A stretch of 64,000 nucleotides of DNA from NCBI GenBank assembly GCA_014879565.1, contig JACSRW010000029.1, positions 62,001 to 126,000 of the forward strand, in the 5' to 3' direction. The notes beneath the pieces were generated by a model. That model saw nothing but the letters and a program-made list of their open reading frames with translations. It was not told where the DNA came from and searched no databases. This document shows, in pieces, positions 1-6,162 of this stretch. Numbering within the stretch: the first letter of the stretch is position 1; every line of letters begins with the position of its first letter. The position numbers and the translations under genes are program-made. Source of the stretch: Chitinophagaceae bacterium. GTDB lineage: Bacteria > Bacteroidota > Bacteroidia > Chitinophagales > Chitinophagaceae.

Positions 1-1
1 T

Positions 2-298
2 ATCGTGGAAGTGGGCAGTGCGGATGCCCTGAAAAAACTCTGCCTGGATCTGAAAAATCATCTCCGGGATCACCTGGTAGTGCTCGGCGCCAATATCGGG
101 GGCAAACCCTATGTGGCGGTTGGATTATCTGAAACGGTGGTAGCCGCCAAAGGACTGGATGCCGGCAAGATCATCAAAGAAAAAGTGGCCCCCCTGATCA
201 AAGGCGGCGGCGGCGGACAGAAGACCCTGGCAACAGCCGGCGGACAGGAGGCCGGCGGACTGAACGCGGTGATTGAGGCGGTCAAAAGCCTGCTCTGA
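2..298 (+). CDS. alaS: Alanyl-tRNA synthetase, C-terminal end (partial)
   Basis: This is the 3' end of an alanyl-tRNA synthetase gene; the left window edge removes everything but the last 98 or so codons. The enzyme charges tRNA-Ala in the cytoplasm. What remains matches the C-Ala (DHHA1) domain that contacts the tRNA: a strand with LGANIGGKPYVAVGLSE is followed by the glycine-rich signature GGGGGQKTLATAGG, and the chain ends with a short helix (LNAVIEAVKSLL), as usual for the family. The reading frame is open to the edge, so no start codon is annotated. The catalytic and editing domains lie outside the window and cannot be judged. Confidence 0.9.
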   Translation: MVEVGSADALKKLCLDLKNHLRDHLVVLGANIGGKPYVAVGLSETVVAAKGLDAGKIIKEKVAPLIKGGGGGQKTLATAGGQEAGGLNAVIEAVKSLL

Positions 299-300
299 AT

Positions 301-444
301 TCAGCGGAAATAGCGTATATCATTATCCTCGCGGTACTTGCGCTGCTGCTTTTCCTGCAGGCGGTTCTCCCGGTATATACGGAGACACCAGATGATTGCT
401 ACCAGGCAAAGCAGCATAATTGTCACGGGCAGTATATAGACCAT
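301..444 (-). CDS. Small single-pass membrane protein (hypothetical, 47 aa)
   Basis: This short reading frame begins MVYILPVTIMLLCLVAIIW and ends in a strongly charged tail (RENRLQEKQQRKYREDND). That is one transmembrane helix of about 18 residues followed by a basic, glutamine-rich cytoplasmic segment. It lies tail to tail with alaS, its stop codon two bases beyond the alaS stop. No Shine-Dalgarno or clear -7 box was found in front of the ATG. I do not recognise a family. The clean hydrophobic-then-charged layout favours a real small protein, but chance cannot be excluded at this length. Confidence 0.45.
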   Translation of the reverse strand: MVYILPVTIMLLCLVAIIWCLRIYRENRLQEKQQRKYREDNDIRYFR

Positions 445-528
445 ACGGATAAGGTTTGACCTGCAAATTTTCCTGCTTTTTCGTTAACCCCCAATACTAC
501 TTTCGGGTTAGTAAAACTACTTTTTGTC

Positions 529-1035
529 ATGCCGGTAATAATTAAAACCAACCGTCTGTTGCTACGGACTTTTGAACCCGGGGAAGGAGCCCTTATTTAC
601 CGGCTTAATGAAGATCCGGAAGTGACCCGCTATACCGGTGACCCGGTACGGGATATCGTACACGGGGAGGAGGTTTTGCAGCAGGTGATTCTGCCCCAGT
701 ATATCCGCTATGGGTATGGAAGATGGGCCGTTGAGCTTACGGAAACGAATGAATTTATCGGCTGGTGCGGTCTCAAATACCGTCCGGAACGAAAGGAAAC
801 CGACCTGGGATACCGCTTTTTTCAGACAGCCTGGGGCAGGGGGTATGCAACAGAAGCAGCACAGGCATCGGTCCGTTTTGGACTGGAAGTGGCAGGTTTG
901 CAGCGGATTGTGGGCAGGGCCATGCCCGGTAACCGGGCTTCCGTCCGGGTTTTGGAGAAGTGCGGCATGTGTTATATCGGGGAGGAAATCGTGGATGAGC
1001 ATCCGGCGCTTACTTATGAAATCTGTGCGAAGTAA
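529..1035 (+). CDS. GNAT family N-acetyltransferase (RimJ/RimL-like)
   Basis: Predicted cytoplasmic acetyltransferase of the Acetyltransf_3 (RimJ/RimL-like) group, 168 residues, the normal single-domain length. It starts with the typical first strand (IIKTNRLLLRTFEPGE). The acetyl-CoA pyrophosphate-binding loop is visible as WGRGYATEA near residue 105, after the strand DLGYRF. The motif B region GNRASVRVLEKCGM follows near residue 145. Members acetylate ribosomal protein N termini, small amines or antibiotics; nothing here fixes the substrate. The ATG at 529 fits the domain start. Its stop is about 95 bases before the next gene, which has its own promoter, so it is probably monocistronic. Confidence 0.85.
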   Translation: MPVIIKTNRLLLRTFEPGEGALIYRLNEDPEVTRYTGDPVRDIVHGEEVLQQVILPQYIRYGYGRWAVELTETNEFIGWCGLKYRPERKETDLGYRFFQTAWGRGYATEAAQASVRFGLEVAGLQRIVGRAMPGNRASVRVLEKCGMCYIGEEIVDEHPALTYEICAK

Positions 1036-1041
1036 ACCCTT

Positions 1042-1063
1042 TTAACATTTCCGAAACATTTCG
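1042..1063 (+). promoter_or_regulatory. 11-bp direct repeat upstream of the PDZ gene promoter
   Basis: Two adjacent 11-bp units, TTAACATTTCC and GAAACATTTCG, share AACATTTC at exact 11-bp spacing. They end 18 bases before the -7 box at 1082. This is the spacing and position expected for an OmpR/PhoB-type activator site and resembles the arrays at 54542-54596 and 55952-56017, although only two units are seen. Regulation is inference. Confidence 0.35.
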
Positions 1064-1081
1064 TATTTCCGGAAATTGCTT

Positions 1082-1089
1082 TATATTTG
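1082..1089 (+). promoter_or_regulatory. Bacteroidota -7 promoter box for the PDZ gene
   Basis: TATATTTG matches the Bacteroidota -7 consensus TAnnTTTG exactly and lies 41 bases before the ATG at 1131. No convincing -33 TTG box is present, which fits dependence on the 11-bp direct repeat just upstream. Confidence 0.6.
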
Positions 1090-1130
1090 ATCTACGAAAC
1101 TCAACGTACTTAAATCATAAAACAAATTTT

Positions 1131-2135
1131 ATGCGTATCAATGCTCTGAAGACATGGCTCCTGCTCGGACTGATGGCACCGCTTGGCCTGCTGGCCCAGA
1201 AGGAGGTAACGGAAAAACCGAAGGAAAAAAAGGATGTGCAGCAGATTATCATTACCCGTAAAGGCGGTAAGACAGACAAGATTGTCGTGGAGATCAATAA
1301 TGATAAAGTGACCATCAACGGCAAACCCCTTGAAGAGTTCAAAGAAGAGGACATTAAGGTAAAACTGAACAATCTGAAAGATGTGGAGGCCCTGACTTTC
1401 AGCAGTCCCGGCAGAGGTGCCTGGACTTTTTCGGGTTCGGATAATAACCGCGCCATGCTGGGTGTCGGAACCGAAAAAGATGAAAAGGGCGCCCGGATAA
1501 TGAGTGTAACAGATGAAACCGCCGCTGAAAAAATCGGGTTGAAGGAAGGGGATATCATTACGAAAATGGGAGATACTAAGATCGAAACACCGGATGATCT
1601 TACGGCCTTCATCGGAAAGCACAAACCCGGTGATAAAGTAAGTGTGACCTGGCTTCGGGATGGGAAGGAGCAAAAAGCAACGGCCGAACTGGGAAAATGG
1701 AGATGGAACGGGATGAATTTGTCCGGTACCGGACCTATGGAATTCCGTATGGATGATTTTAACCGGGATTTCAAAGTTATGATCCCGAAAATGCAGGAAC
1801 TCCAAAAATTACGTGAGTTCAGCGGACCGGGGCAGTCCTGGAGCTGGTCGGGCAATAGCCCCAAACTGGGTTTGTCTGTGCAGGATACCGATGAAGGCAA
1901 GGGTGTAAAAGTGATTGAGGTGGAGGAGGAAAGCAATGCGGCCAAAGCGGGTATAAAAACAGGGGATATTATCACCGATGTGGAAGGCAAGGCCGTTAAC
2001 AGTACCGATGATATTGTGAAACTGATGAAAGAAAGCAAGGATAAACCTTCTGTTATGGTTAAACTCCAGCGTGCCGGTAAGACACAGCATATAGAGGTGA
2101 GGATGCCGAGGAAGATTAAGACAGCAGAATTATGA
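1131..2135 (+). CDS. Secreted protein with two PDZ domains
   Basis: 334-residue exported protein. A signal peptide (MRINALKTWLLLGLMAPLGLLAQ) is followed by a charged linker and two PDZ domains at about residues 105-190 and 243-330. Each carries the DegP-type core: GARIMSVTDETAAEKIGLKEGD in halves, and GVKVIEVEEESNAAKAGIKTGD, then a DIIT strand. No serine-protease triad or other catalytic domain is present, so it is not a complete DegP/HtrA. It more likely binds peptides or C termini in the periplasm, or scaffolds other envelope proteins. The gene has a perfect -7 box at 1082 and a strong terminator after it. The precise partner is unknown. Confidence 0.85.
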   Translation: MRINALKTWLLLGLMAPLGLLAQKEVTEKPKEKKDVQQIIITRKGGKTDKIVVEINNDKVTINGKPLEEFKEEDIKVKLNNLKDVEALTFSSPGRGAWTFSGSDNNRAMLGVGTEKDEKGARIMSVTDETAAEKIGLKEGDIITKMGDTKIETPDDLTAFIGKHKPGDKVSVTWLRDGKEQKATAELGKWRWNGMNLSGTGPMEFRMDDFNRDFKVMIPKMQELQKLREFSGPGQSWSWSGNSPKLGLSVQDTDEGKGVKVIEVEEESNAAKAGIKTGDIITDVEGKAVNSTDDIVKLMKESKDKPSVMVKLQRAGKTQHIEVRMPRKIKTAEL

Positions 2136-2220
2136 GTAGTATGTAGACATGAGTCGGTAGACGGGAGCCGGTAACCTGGAGTTAGCAGATATTAGCTACT
2201 GGCAAACTGAATAAAAAGTA

Positions 2221-2260
2221 AACGCGAAGATTGCATATATAAAAAATCTTCGCGTTTTTT
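2221..2260 (+). terminator. Intrinsic terminator after the PDZ gene
   Basis: A perfect 12-bp stem (AACGCGAAGATT at 2221-2232 pairing with AATCTTCGCGTT at 2245-2256) has a 12-base loop and is followed by a T run to 2260. It lies about 85 bases after the PDZ stop codon. It is embedded in short imperfect inverted words (AGACGGGAG at 2159, CTCCCGTCT at 2272). Confidence 0.8.
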
Positions 2261-2314
2261 CATGCTCCGTACTCCCGTCTCCCCGCTCCATACTCCTGTC
2301 TCCGTCAAATCCGC

Positions 2315-2322
2315 TATTTTTG
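2315..2322 (+). promoter_or_regulatory. -7 promoter box for gatB
   Basis: TATTTTTG fits TAnnTTTG exactly. Only nine bases separate it from the ATG at 2332, which predicts a leader of a few bases at most. It also argues against the upstream in-frame TTG at 2320, which lies inside the box. Confidence 0.55.
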
Positions 2323-2331
2323 CCCTTCCTC

Positions 2332-3783
2332 ATGTCTGTAAATGAATCGTACGAAATAGTGGTGGGACTGGAAGTGCATGCCCAGTTACTTACGGAAAGC
2401 AAGTTATTCTGTGGTGATTCCATTGCCTTCGGGGCCGAGCCGAATACACATGTCAGTCCGGTAACCCTGGCCCATCCGGGCACCCTGCCCAAAATGAACC
2501 GGAAAGCCGTGGAATACGCGGTGAAAATGGGATTGGCCTGTCACTGTGAGATTGAAAGAAAGAACTATTTCGCGCGGAAGAATTATTTCTATCCCGACCT
2601 GCCCAAGGGCTACCAGATTTCCCAGCATACCACGCCCATTTGTAAGGGAGGTTATATCACCATAAAGACGGCGGAAGGAACAAAGGATATCCGCCTCAAC
2701 CGGATTCACCTGGAAGAAGATGCCGGGAAGAGTCTGCATGATATGGATCATGCTTTTACCGCGCTGGATTACAACAGGGCCGGTACCTCGCTGATAGAAA
2801 TCGTCACCGAACCCGATATCCGCAGCAGCGCGGAAGCTTTTGCCTATCTCACGGAAATCCGCAAGCTTGTTCGTTATCTCGAAATCTGTGATGGCAATAT
2901 GGAAGAGGGCAGTCTGCGCTGTGATGCCAATATCTCTGTCCGCAAAAAAGGGGAGAACCGCCTGGGTACACGGGTAGAAGTGAAAAACCTCAATTCCATC
3001 CGGAATGTAAAAAAGGCCATTGATGAAGTGGCGGAGAAACTGATCAGCACCCTTGAAAATGGAGAAACCATCCGCCAGCAAACCCTGAGTTTTGATGCCA
3101 ATACGGGCACCACATTCCCCATTCGTGAAAAAGAAGACGCGGATGATTACCGATATTTCCCCGATCCGGATCTGCCTCCTTTTGATCTGGGCGAAGAGTT
3201 TATTTCCCGGATAAAGGCATCTCTTCCGGCCTTACAGGAGCAACGTATCCGGTATTACTGCCAGGATCTGCGGCTTTCTGAATACGATGCAACCGTACTT
3301 ACCGAAGAGAGAGAATTATCCGATTATTTTGAGCAGGTGATCGGACTGACAACAGACAGCAAGGCTGTTGCCAACTGGTTACTGGGTCCTGTAAAAAACT
3401 GGATGAATGAAAATAACCGGGAGATAAGCGGTTTCCCCCTGTCGCCCGCCAAACTGGCCGCCCTGGTATCGCTGGTGGGTAGTGGCAAAATCAGCTTTTC
3501 CATGGCTTCATCCCGTCTCTTTCCGGCACTTCTGCAGGAGCCGGATGCCGATCCGGCGGATCTGGCAGAAAAAAATAACTGGCTCCAGCAATCAGATGCC
3601 GGTGAAATTGCAGCGGTAGTTGATGCCGTACTTGAAAAACTGGCAGATAAAGTGACGGAATATAAAAAGGGGAAAAAGGGATTACTCTCCCTGTTTGTGG
3701 GCGAAGTGATGAAACAAACAAAAGGCAAGGCCGACCCCAAACTGACCAACCAGCTGCTCAGCGAAAAATTAAACACAAAATAA
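2332..3783 (+). CDS. gatB: Aspartyl/glutamyl-tRNA(Asn/Gln) amidotransferase subunit B
   Basis: GatB is the kinase/amidotransferase subunit of GatCAB, which converts Glu-tRNA-Gln and Asp-tRNA-Asn to the amide forms in the cytoplasm. The 483-residue product has the family opening YEIVVGLEVHAQLLTESKLFC, the signature LPDLPKGYQISQ-type segment (YPDLPKGYQISQ), the strand IRLNRIHLEEDAGKS and the GatB N-terminal domain, then the helical tRNA-binding YqeY-like C domain (about residue 330 onward, ending TNQLLSEKL). The ATG at 2332 was chosen over the TTG at 2320 because conservation begins at EIVVGLEVH and the -7 box overlaps the TTG. GatA and GatC are not in the window. The stop overlaps the next start by one base. 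Confidence 0.95.
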   Translation: MSVNESYEIVVGLEVHAQLLTESKLFCGDSIAFGAEPNTHVSPVTLAHPGTLPKMNRKAVEYAVKMGLACHCEIERKNYFARKNYFYPDLPKGYQISQHTTPICKGGYITIKTAEGTKDIRLNRIHLEEDAGKSLHDMDHAFTALDYNRAGTSLIEIVTEPDIRSSAEAFAYLTEIRKLVRYLEICDGNMEEGSLRCDANISVRKKGENRLGTRVEVKNLNSIRNVKKAIDEVAEKLISTLENGETIRQQTLSFDANTGTTFPIREKEDADDYRYFPDPDLPPFDLGEEFISRIKASLPALQEQRIRYYCQDLRLSEYDATVLTEERELSDYFEQVIGLTTDSKAVANWLLGPVKNWMNENNREISGFPLSPAKLAALVSLVGSGKISFSMASSRLFPALLQEPDADPADLAEKNNWLQQSDAGEIAAVVDAVLEKLADKVTEYKKGKKGLLSLFVGEVMKQTKGKADPKLTNQLLSEKLNTK

Positions 3784-4958
3784 TGATACGACTCATCCCG
3801 GTGCTGTTCCTGCTCTCCCTGCTGACAGCCTGCAAAAACGACAAGGGGGCCAAACGCTTTGTTGTGAAGGGCAAGATCACCAATAATACCGCCCGTATGA
3901 TCTACCTGGAGGAAGTGCCCATGGCCACTATGCAGGCCAGCGCGGTGGATTCGGCCGAGATCGGGAAAGACGGCAGTTATTCTCTGAAGGCGGTGGCCGG
4001 GGAGGCCCGGGTATATAATCTCCGTCTGGATCAGAACATGTATCCGATAGCGGCGGTGATCAATGATGTATCGTCTCTTACACTCAATGCCGTATTCAGC
4101 AAGGAAAACAATCAGTTTGTAGAATCATATGAAGTTAAAGGGTCAGAAAACAGTCAGCAGCTCAAGGATTTTATGACCGGATTCAATACACGCCTGCAGG
4201 GCATTTTTGAATTGGGCCGGCAGGCCGATTCGCTGCGGAAGTTACAGGCAGCGGACAGTCTTTACGCGCCGCTGAATACAAAAGGACTGGCTATAGCAAC
4301 AGAACTGAAAACCTTTGCAGAGAAAGCGATAAAAGAAAGTAAGAACCCGGCGCTGACCATGCTGATCCTCGGTTATTACCAGAGCTCGGCTAATAATCAG
4401 GGTCTTGGTCTGTTACCTGTCAGCAACGAAGAGGTTACCAAACTGGTGAACGAACTGGCTGCCTCCCATCCTTCACATAAAGGACTGGCAGGTATCAAAG
4501 CCATGCTGGACAAGCAAAATAATCCGCATGCCCGGCTGGTAGGTCAAACCGCCCCGGAGATTGCACTGCCCGATCCAAATGGAAAAGAAATCAAACTCAG
4601 TTCCTTCAGGGGTAAATATGTATTGGTAGATTTCTGGGCAAGCTGGTGTGTGCCCTGTCGCCAGGAAAACCCGAATGTGGTGAACGCTTACCAGAAGTTT
4701 AAAAATAAAAACTTCACCATTCTGGGAGTATCGCTTGACCGTCCCGGTCAGAAAGAAGCCTGGTTAAAGGCGATCAAAGACGATCAGCTTACCTGGTCGC
4801 ATATCAGTGACCTGCAGTTCTGGAACAGCGCGGTGGTACCGCTTTACGGAATCGAGGGGATACCCTATAATGTACTCATAGATCCCGAGGGAAAGATCAT
4901 TGCTGAATCCCTACGCGGAGCGGCACTGGAGGCCAAACTCAGTGAACTGCTTCCCTGA
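3783..4958 (+). CDS. TlpA-family thioredoxin-like lipoprotein with DUF4369 domain
   Basis: 391-residue lipoprotein: signal MIRLIPVLFLLSLLTAC with the lipobox cysteine at residue 17, a DUF4369-type beta domain (about residues 25-125, KGKITNNTARMIYLEEV), a helical linker, then a TlpA/AhpC-like thioredoxin domain from about residue 255. The redox motif WCVPC is at residues 288-292, with the cis-proline region at GIEGIPYNVLIDPEG. It probably reduces or isomerises disulphides, or assists cytochrome maturation, in the periplasm. The ATG overlaps the last base of the gatB stop (TAATG), so it is translationally coupled to gatB, a pairing with no obvious functional link. Confidence 0.9.
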   Translation: MIRLIPVLFLLSLLTACKNDKGAKRFVVKGKITNNTARMIYLEEVPMATMQASAVDSAEIGKDGSYSLKAVAGEARVYNLRLDQNMYPIAAVINDVSSLTLNAVFSKENNQFVESYEVKGSENSQQLKDFMTGFNTRLQGIFELGRQADSLRKLQAADSLYAPLNTKGLAIATELKTFAEKAIKESKNPALTMLILGYYQSSANNQGLGLLPVSNEEVTKLVNELAASHPSHKGLAGIKAMLDKQNNPHARLVGQTAPEIALPDPNGKEIKLSSFRGKYVLVDFWASWCVPCRQENPNVVNAYQKFKNKNFTILGVSLDRPGQKEAWLKAIKDDQLTWSHISDLQFWNSAVVPLYGIEGIPYNVLIDPEGKIIAESLRGAALEAKLSELLP

Positions 4959-5013
4959 AAAGGAAGTAAGGAATGAAGGAAAAGGGTGTCTCTTTATGGA
5001 GATGCCCTTTTTT

Positions 5014-5106
5014 GATTTCGAGCGAAGCGAGAAATCTTATCCCTTTTTACTATTCCTTCTCTGTCTTGTCTTTTCGAACGAAGTGAGGAACCTTGCCTTT
5101 ATCCCT
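5014..5106 (+). repeat. Left copy of a dispersed extragenic repeat block
   Basis: The block starts with an imperfect palindrome at 5014-5036 (outer arms GATTTC and GAAATC around the core GAGCGAAGCGA) and ends with a 25-base segment at 5082-5106 (AGTGAGGAACCTTGCC...). The first 33 bases recur identically at 5801-5833, and the end segment recurs identically at 6063-6087. It lies after the TlpA gene and before the GIY-YIG gene. Confidence 0.8.
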
Positions 5107-5453
5107 TGCTTTTAAAGGAGGTACGGAAACGAAGAGAGTAACCTTATTTCTTCATTGAAACTGGAATAAAACAGTGCGGAAACTTCCTCCCTGGCATTTC
5201 CCACACTGCTGCAGTAAGCAGTTTATATAGCGGGCTAATTTCCCTCACGATGTGCGATAAAAGTTTTTTACGGGAGTTGAATTTCCCTCGCGTTGCTCCG
5301 GATGATAATTTCTCTGGGGGGGAGGGAAGGGTAAGTTTTCTCGCTTCGCTCGAAATCTCAGTAATGCCCCGTTTTTTTCACATCATTTATTGTTGAAAAA
5401 CACATGGGTGGGTTTGATTAGCTATTCAATTTTGGGTATATAAAACCAGGCCT
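5107..5453. other. Non-coding stretch between repeat block and GIY-YIG gene
   Basis: I see no gene here. The stretch holds a G-rich run (near 5317-5330) and an inverted copy of the palindromic repeat at 5336-5358. It ends with an A/T-rich segment containing CAATTTTG, one mismatch from the -7 consensus, about 18 bases before the ATG at 5454. Confidence 0.6.
5336..5358 (-). repeat. Inverted copy of the extragenic palindrome
   Basis: TCTCGCTTCGCTCGAAATCT is the reverse complement of the palindrome core found at 5014-5036 and 5801-5823. It is the only copy in this zone on the opposite strand and lies about 95 bases before the GIY-YIG start. Confidence 0.75.
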
Positions 5454-5795
5454 ATGTGTACTTCAGAAAGAGCTTACTTTGTTTATATTGTAACCAACCC
5501 AGGTAGATCCGCTTTGTATATTGGTGTGACAAATAATTTACAGGCACGTTTGAATGAACATTGGGGGAACAGGGGCAGGAGGGGTACATTTGCCGGAAGA
5601 TATTTTTGTTATAACCTCATCTATTACGAGTCCTTTAGATATATTAATGTTGCTATAGCGAGAGAAAAAGAGCTAAAAAAATGGAATCGTGAAAAGAAAG
5701 AAATACTGATAAAAAAACAAAATCCTCACTGGCTTTTTTTAAATGCAAGAGTTTGTGGACGATGGCCACCCGAATACTTAAAGAAACGCTTTTAG
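5454..5795 (+). CDS. GIY-YIG family nuclease-like protein (UPF0213 type)
   Basis: 113-residue single-domain protein of the GIY-YIG family. The two signature strands are visible as YFVYIVTN (residues 8-15) and LYIGVTNNL about 13 residues later. They are followed by the conserved arginine and histidine in LQARLNEHWG, a conserved lysine-rich helix (AREKELKKWNREKK) and the usual ending region NPHW. Members are standalone putative DNA nucleases of unknown role. The copy is complete, with no added DNA-binding domain. It sits alone between two direct copies of an extragenic repeat block (5014-5106 and 5801-6087), which suggests the gene and repeats moved or evolved together. Activity is not shown by the sequence. 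Confidence 0.88.
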   Translation: MCTSERAYFVYIVTNPGRSALYIGVTNNLQARLNEHWGNRGRRGTFAGRYFCYNLIYYESFRYINVAIAREKELKKWNREKKEILIKKQNPHWLFLNARVCGRWPPEYLKKRF

Positions 5796-5800
5796 ACAAG

Positions 5801-6087
5801 GATTTCGAGCGAAGCGAGAAATCTTATCCCTTTATTTTAATTTTTTCCCTGTCATTCCGAACGCAGTGAGGAACCTTACTATTTGCCCTGCTCGCAGAAG
5901 CCGGTGTGAGATCAAGAGGGTGCCTATATTTTTTTCTTGCCGGAGCTGAAAGTGCGGGAACATAGTGAGGAACCTTACTATTTGCCCTGCTCGCAGAAGC
6001 CGGTGTGAGATCGAGAGGATGCCTAATTTTTTTTCTTGCCGGAGCTGAAAGTGCGGGAACATAGTGAGGAACCTTGCCTTTATCCCT
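5801..6087 (+). repeat. Right copy of the extragenic repeat block, expanded
   Basis: The palindrome at 5801-5823 and the following ten bases are identical to the left block at 5014-5046. GAACGCAGTGAGGAACCTT at 5859-5877 matches the left copy except for one base, and the last 25 bases (6063-6087) are identical to 5082-5106. Relative to the left block, two 99-bp units are inserted. Together the two blocks bracket the GIY-YIG gene in direct orientation. Confidence 0.8.
5871..6068. repeat. 99-bp tandem repeat, two units
   Basis: Units run 5871-5969 and 5970-6068 and differ at a few positions (for example ATCAAGAGGG versus ATCGAGAGGA). As 99 is divisible by three, the minus strand can be read as an open frame with a repeated 33-residue peptide containing PHYVPALSAPARKK. 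This looks like a by-product of the duplication and not a gene. Confidence 0.85.
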
Positions 6088-6111
6088 GCTGCGCTCGAAA
6101 TCGGACATAAT

Positions 6112-6140
6112 AAAAGAGGCTGCCAAAGGCAGCCTCTTTT
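6112..6140 (-). terminator. Intrinsic terminator of the susCD operon
   Basis: A perfect 13-bp stem (AAAAGAGGCTGCC at 6112-6124 with GGCAGCCTCTTTT at 6128-6140) has a 3-base loop. Read on the minus strand it follows the SusD stop by 22 bases and continues into TTTTATTATG, a usable U tract. Confidence 0.85.
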
Positions 6141-6162
6141 ATTTATCATCAACCGGGTTAGT

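Noticed and set aside
5824-6126. Minus-strand 100-codon frame with a repeated PHYVPALSAPARKK peptide
   Set aside because: It is created by the 99-bp tandem duplication of an extragenic repeat block and has no domain or leader; the repeat length happens to be divisible by three.
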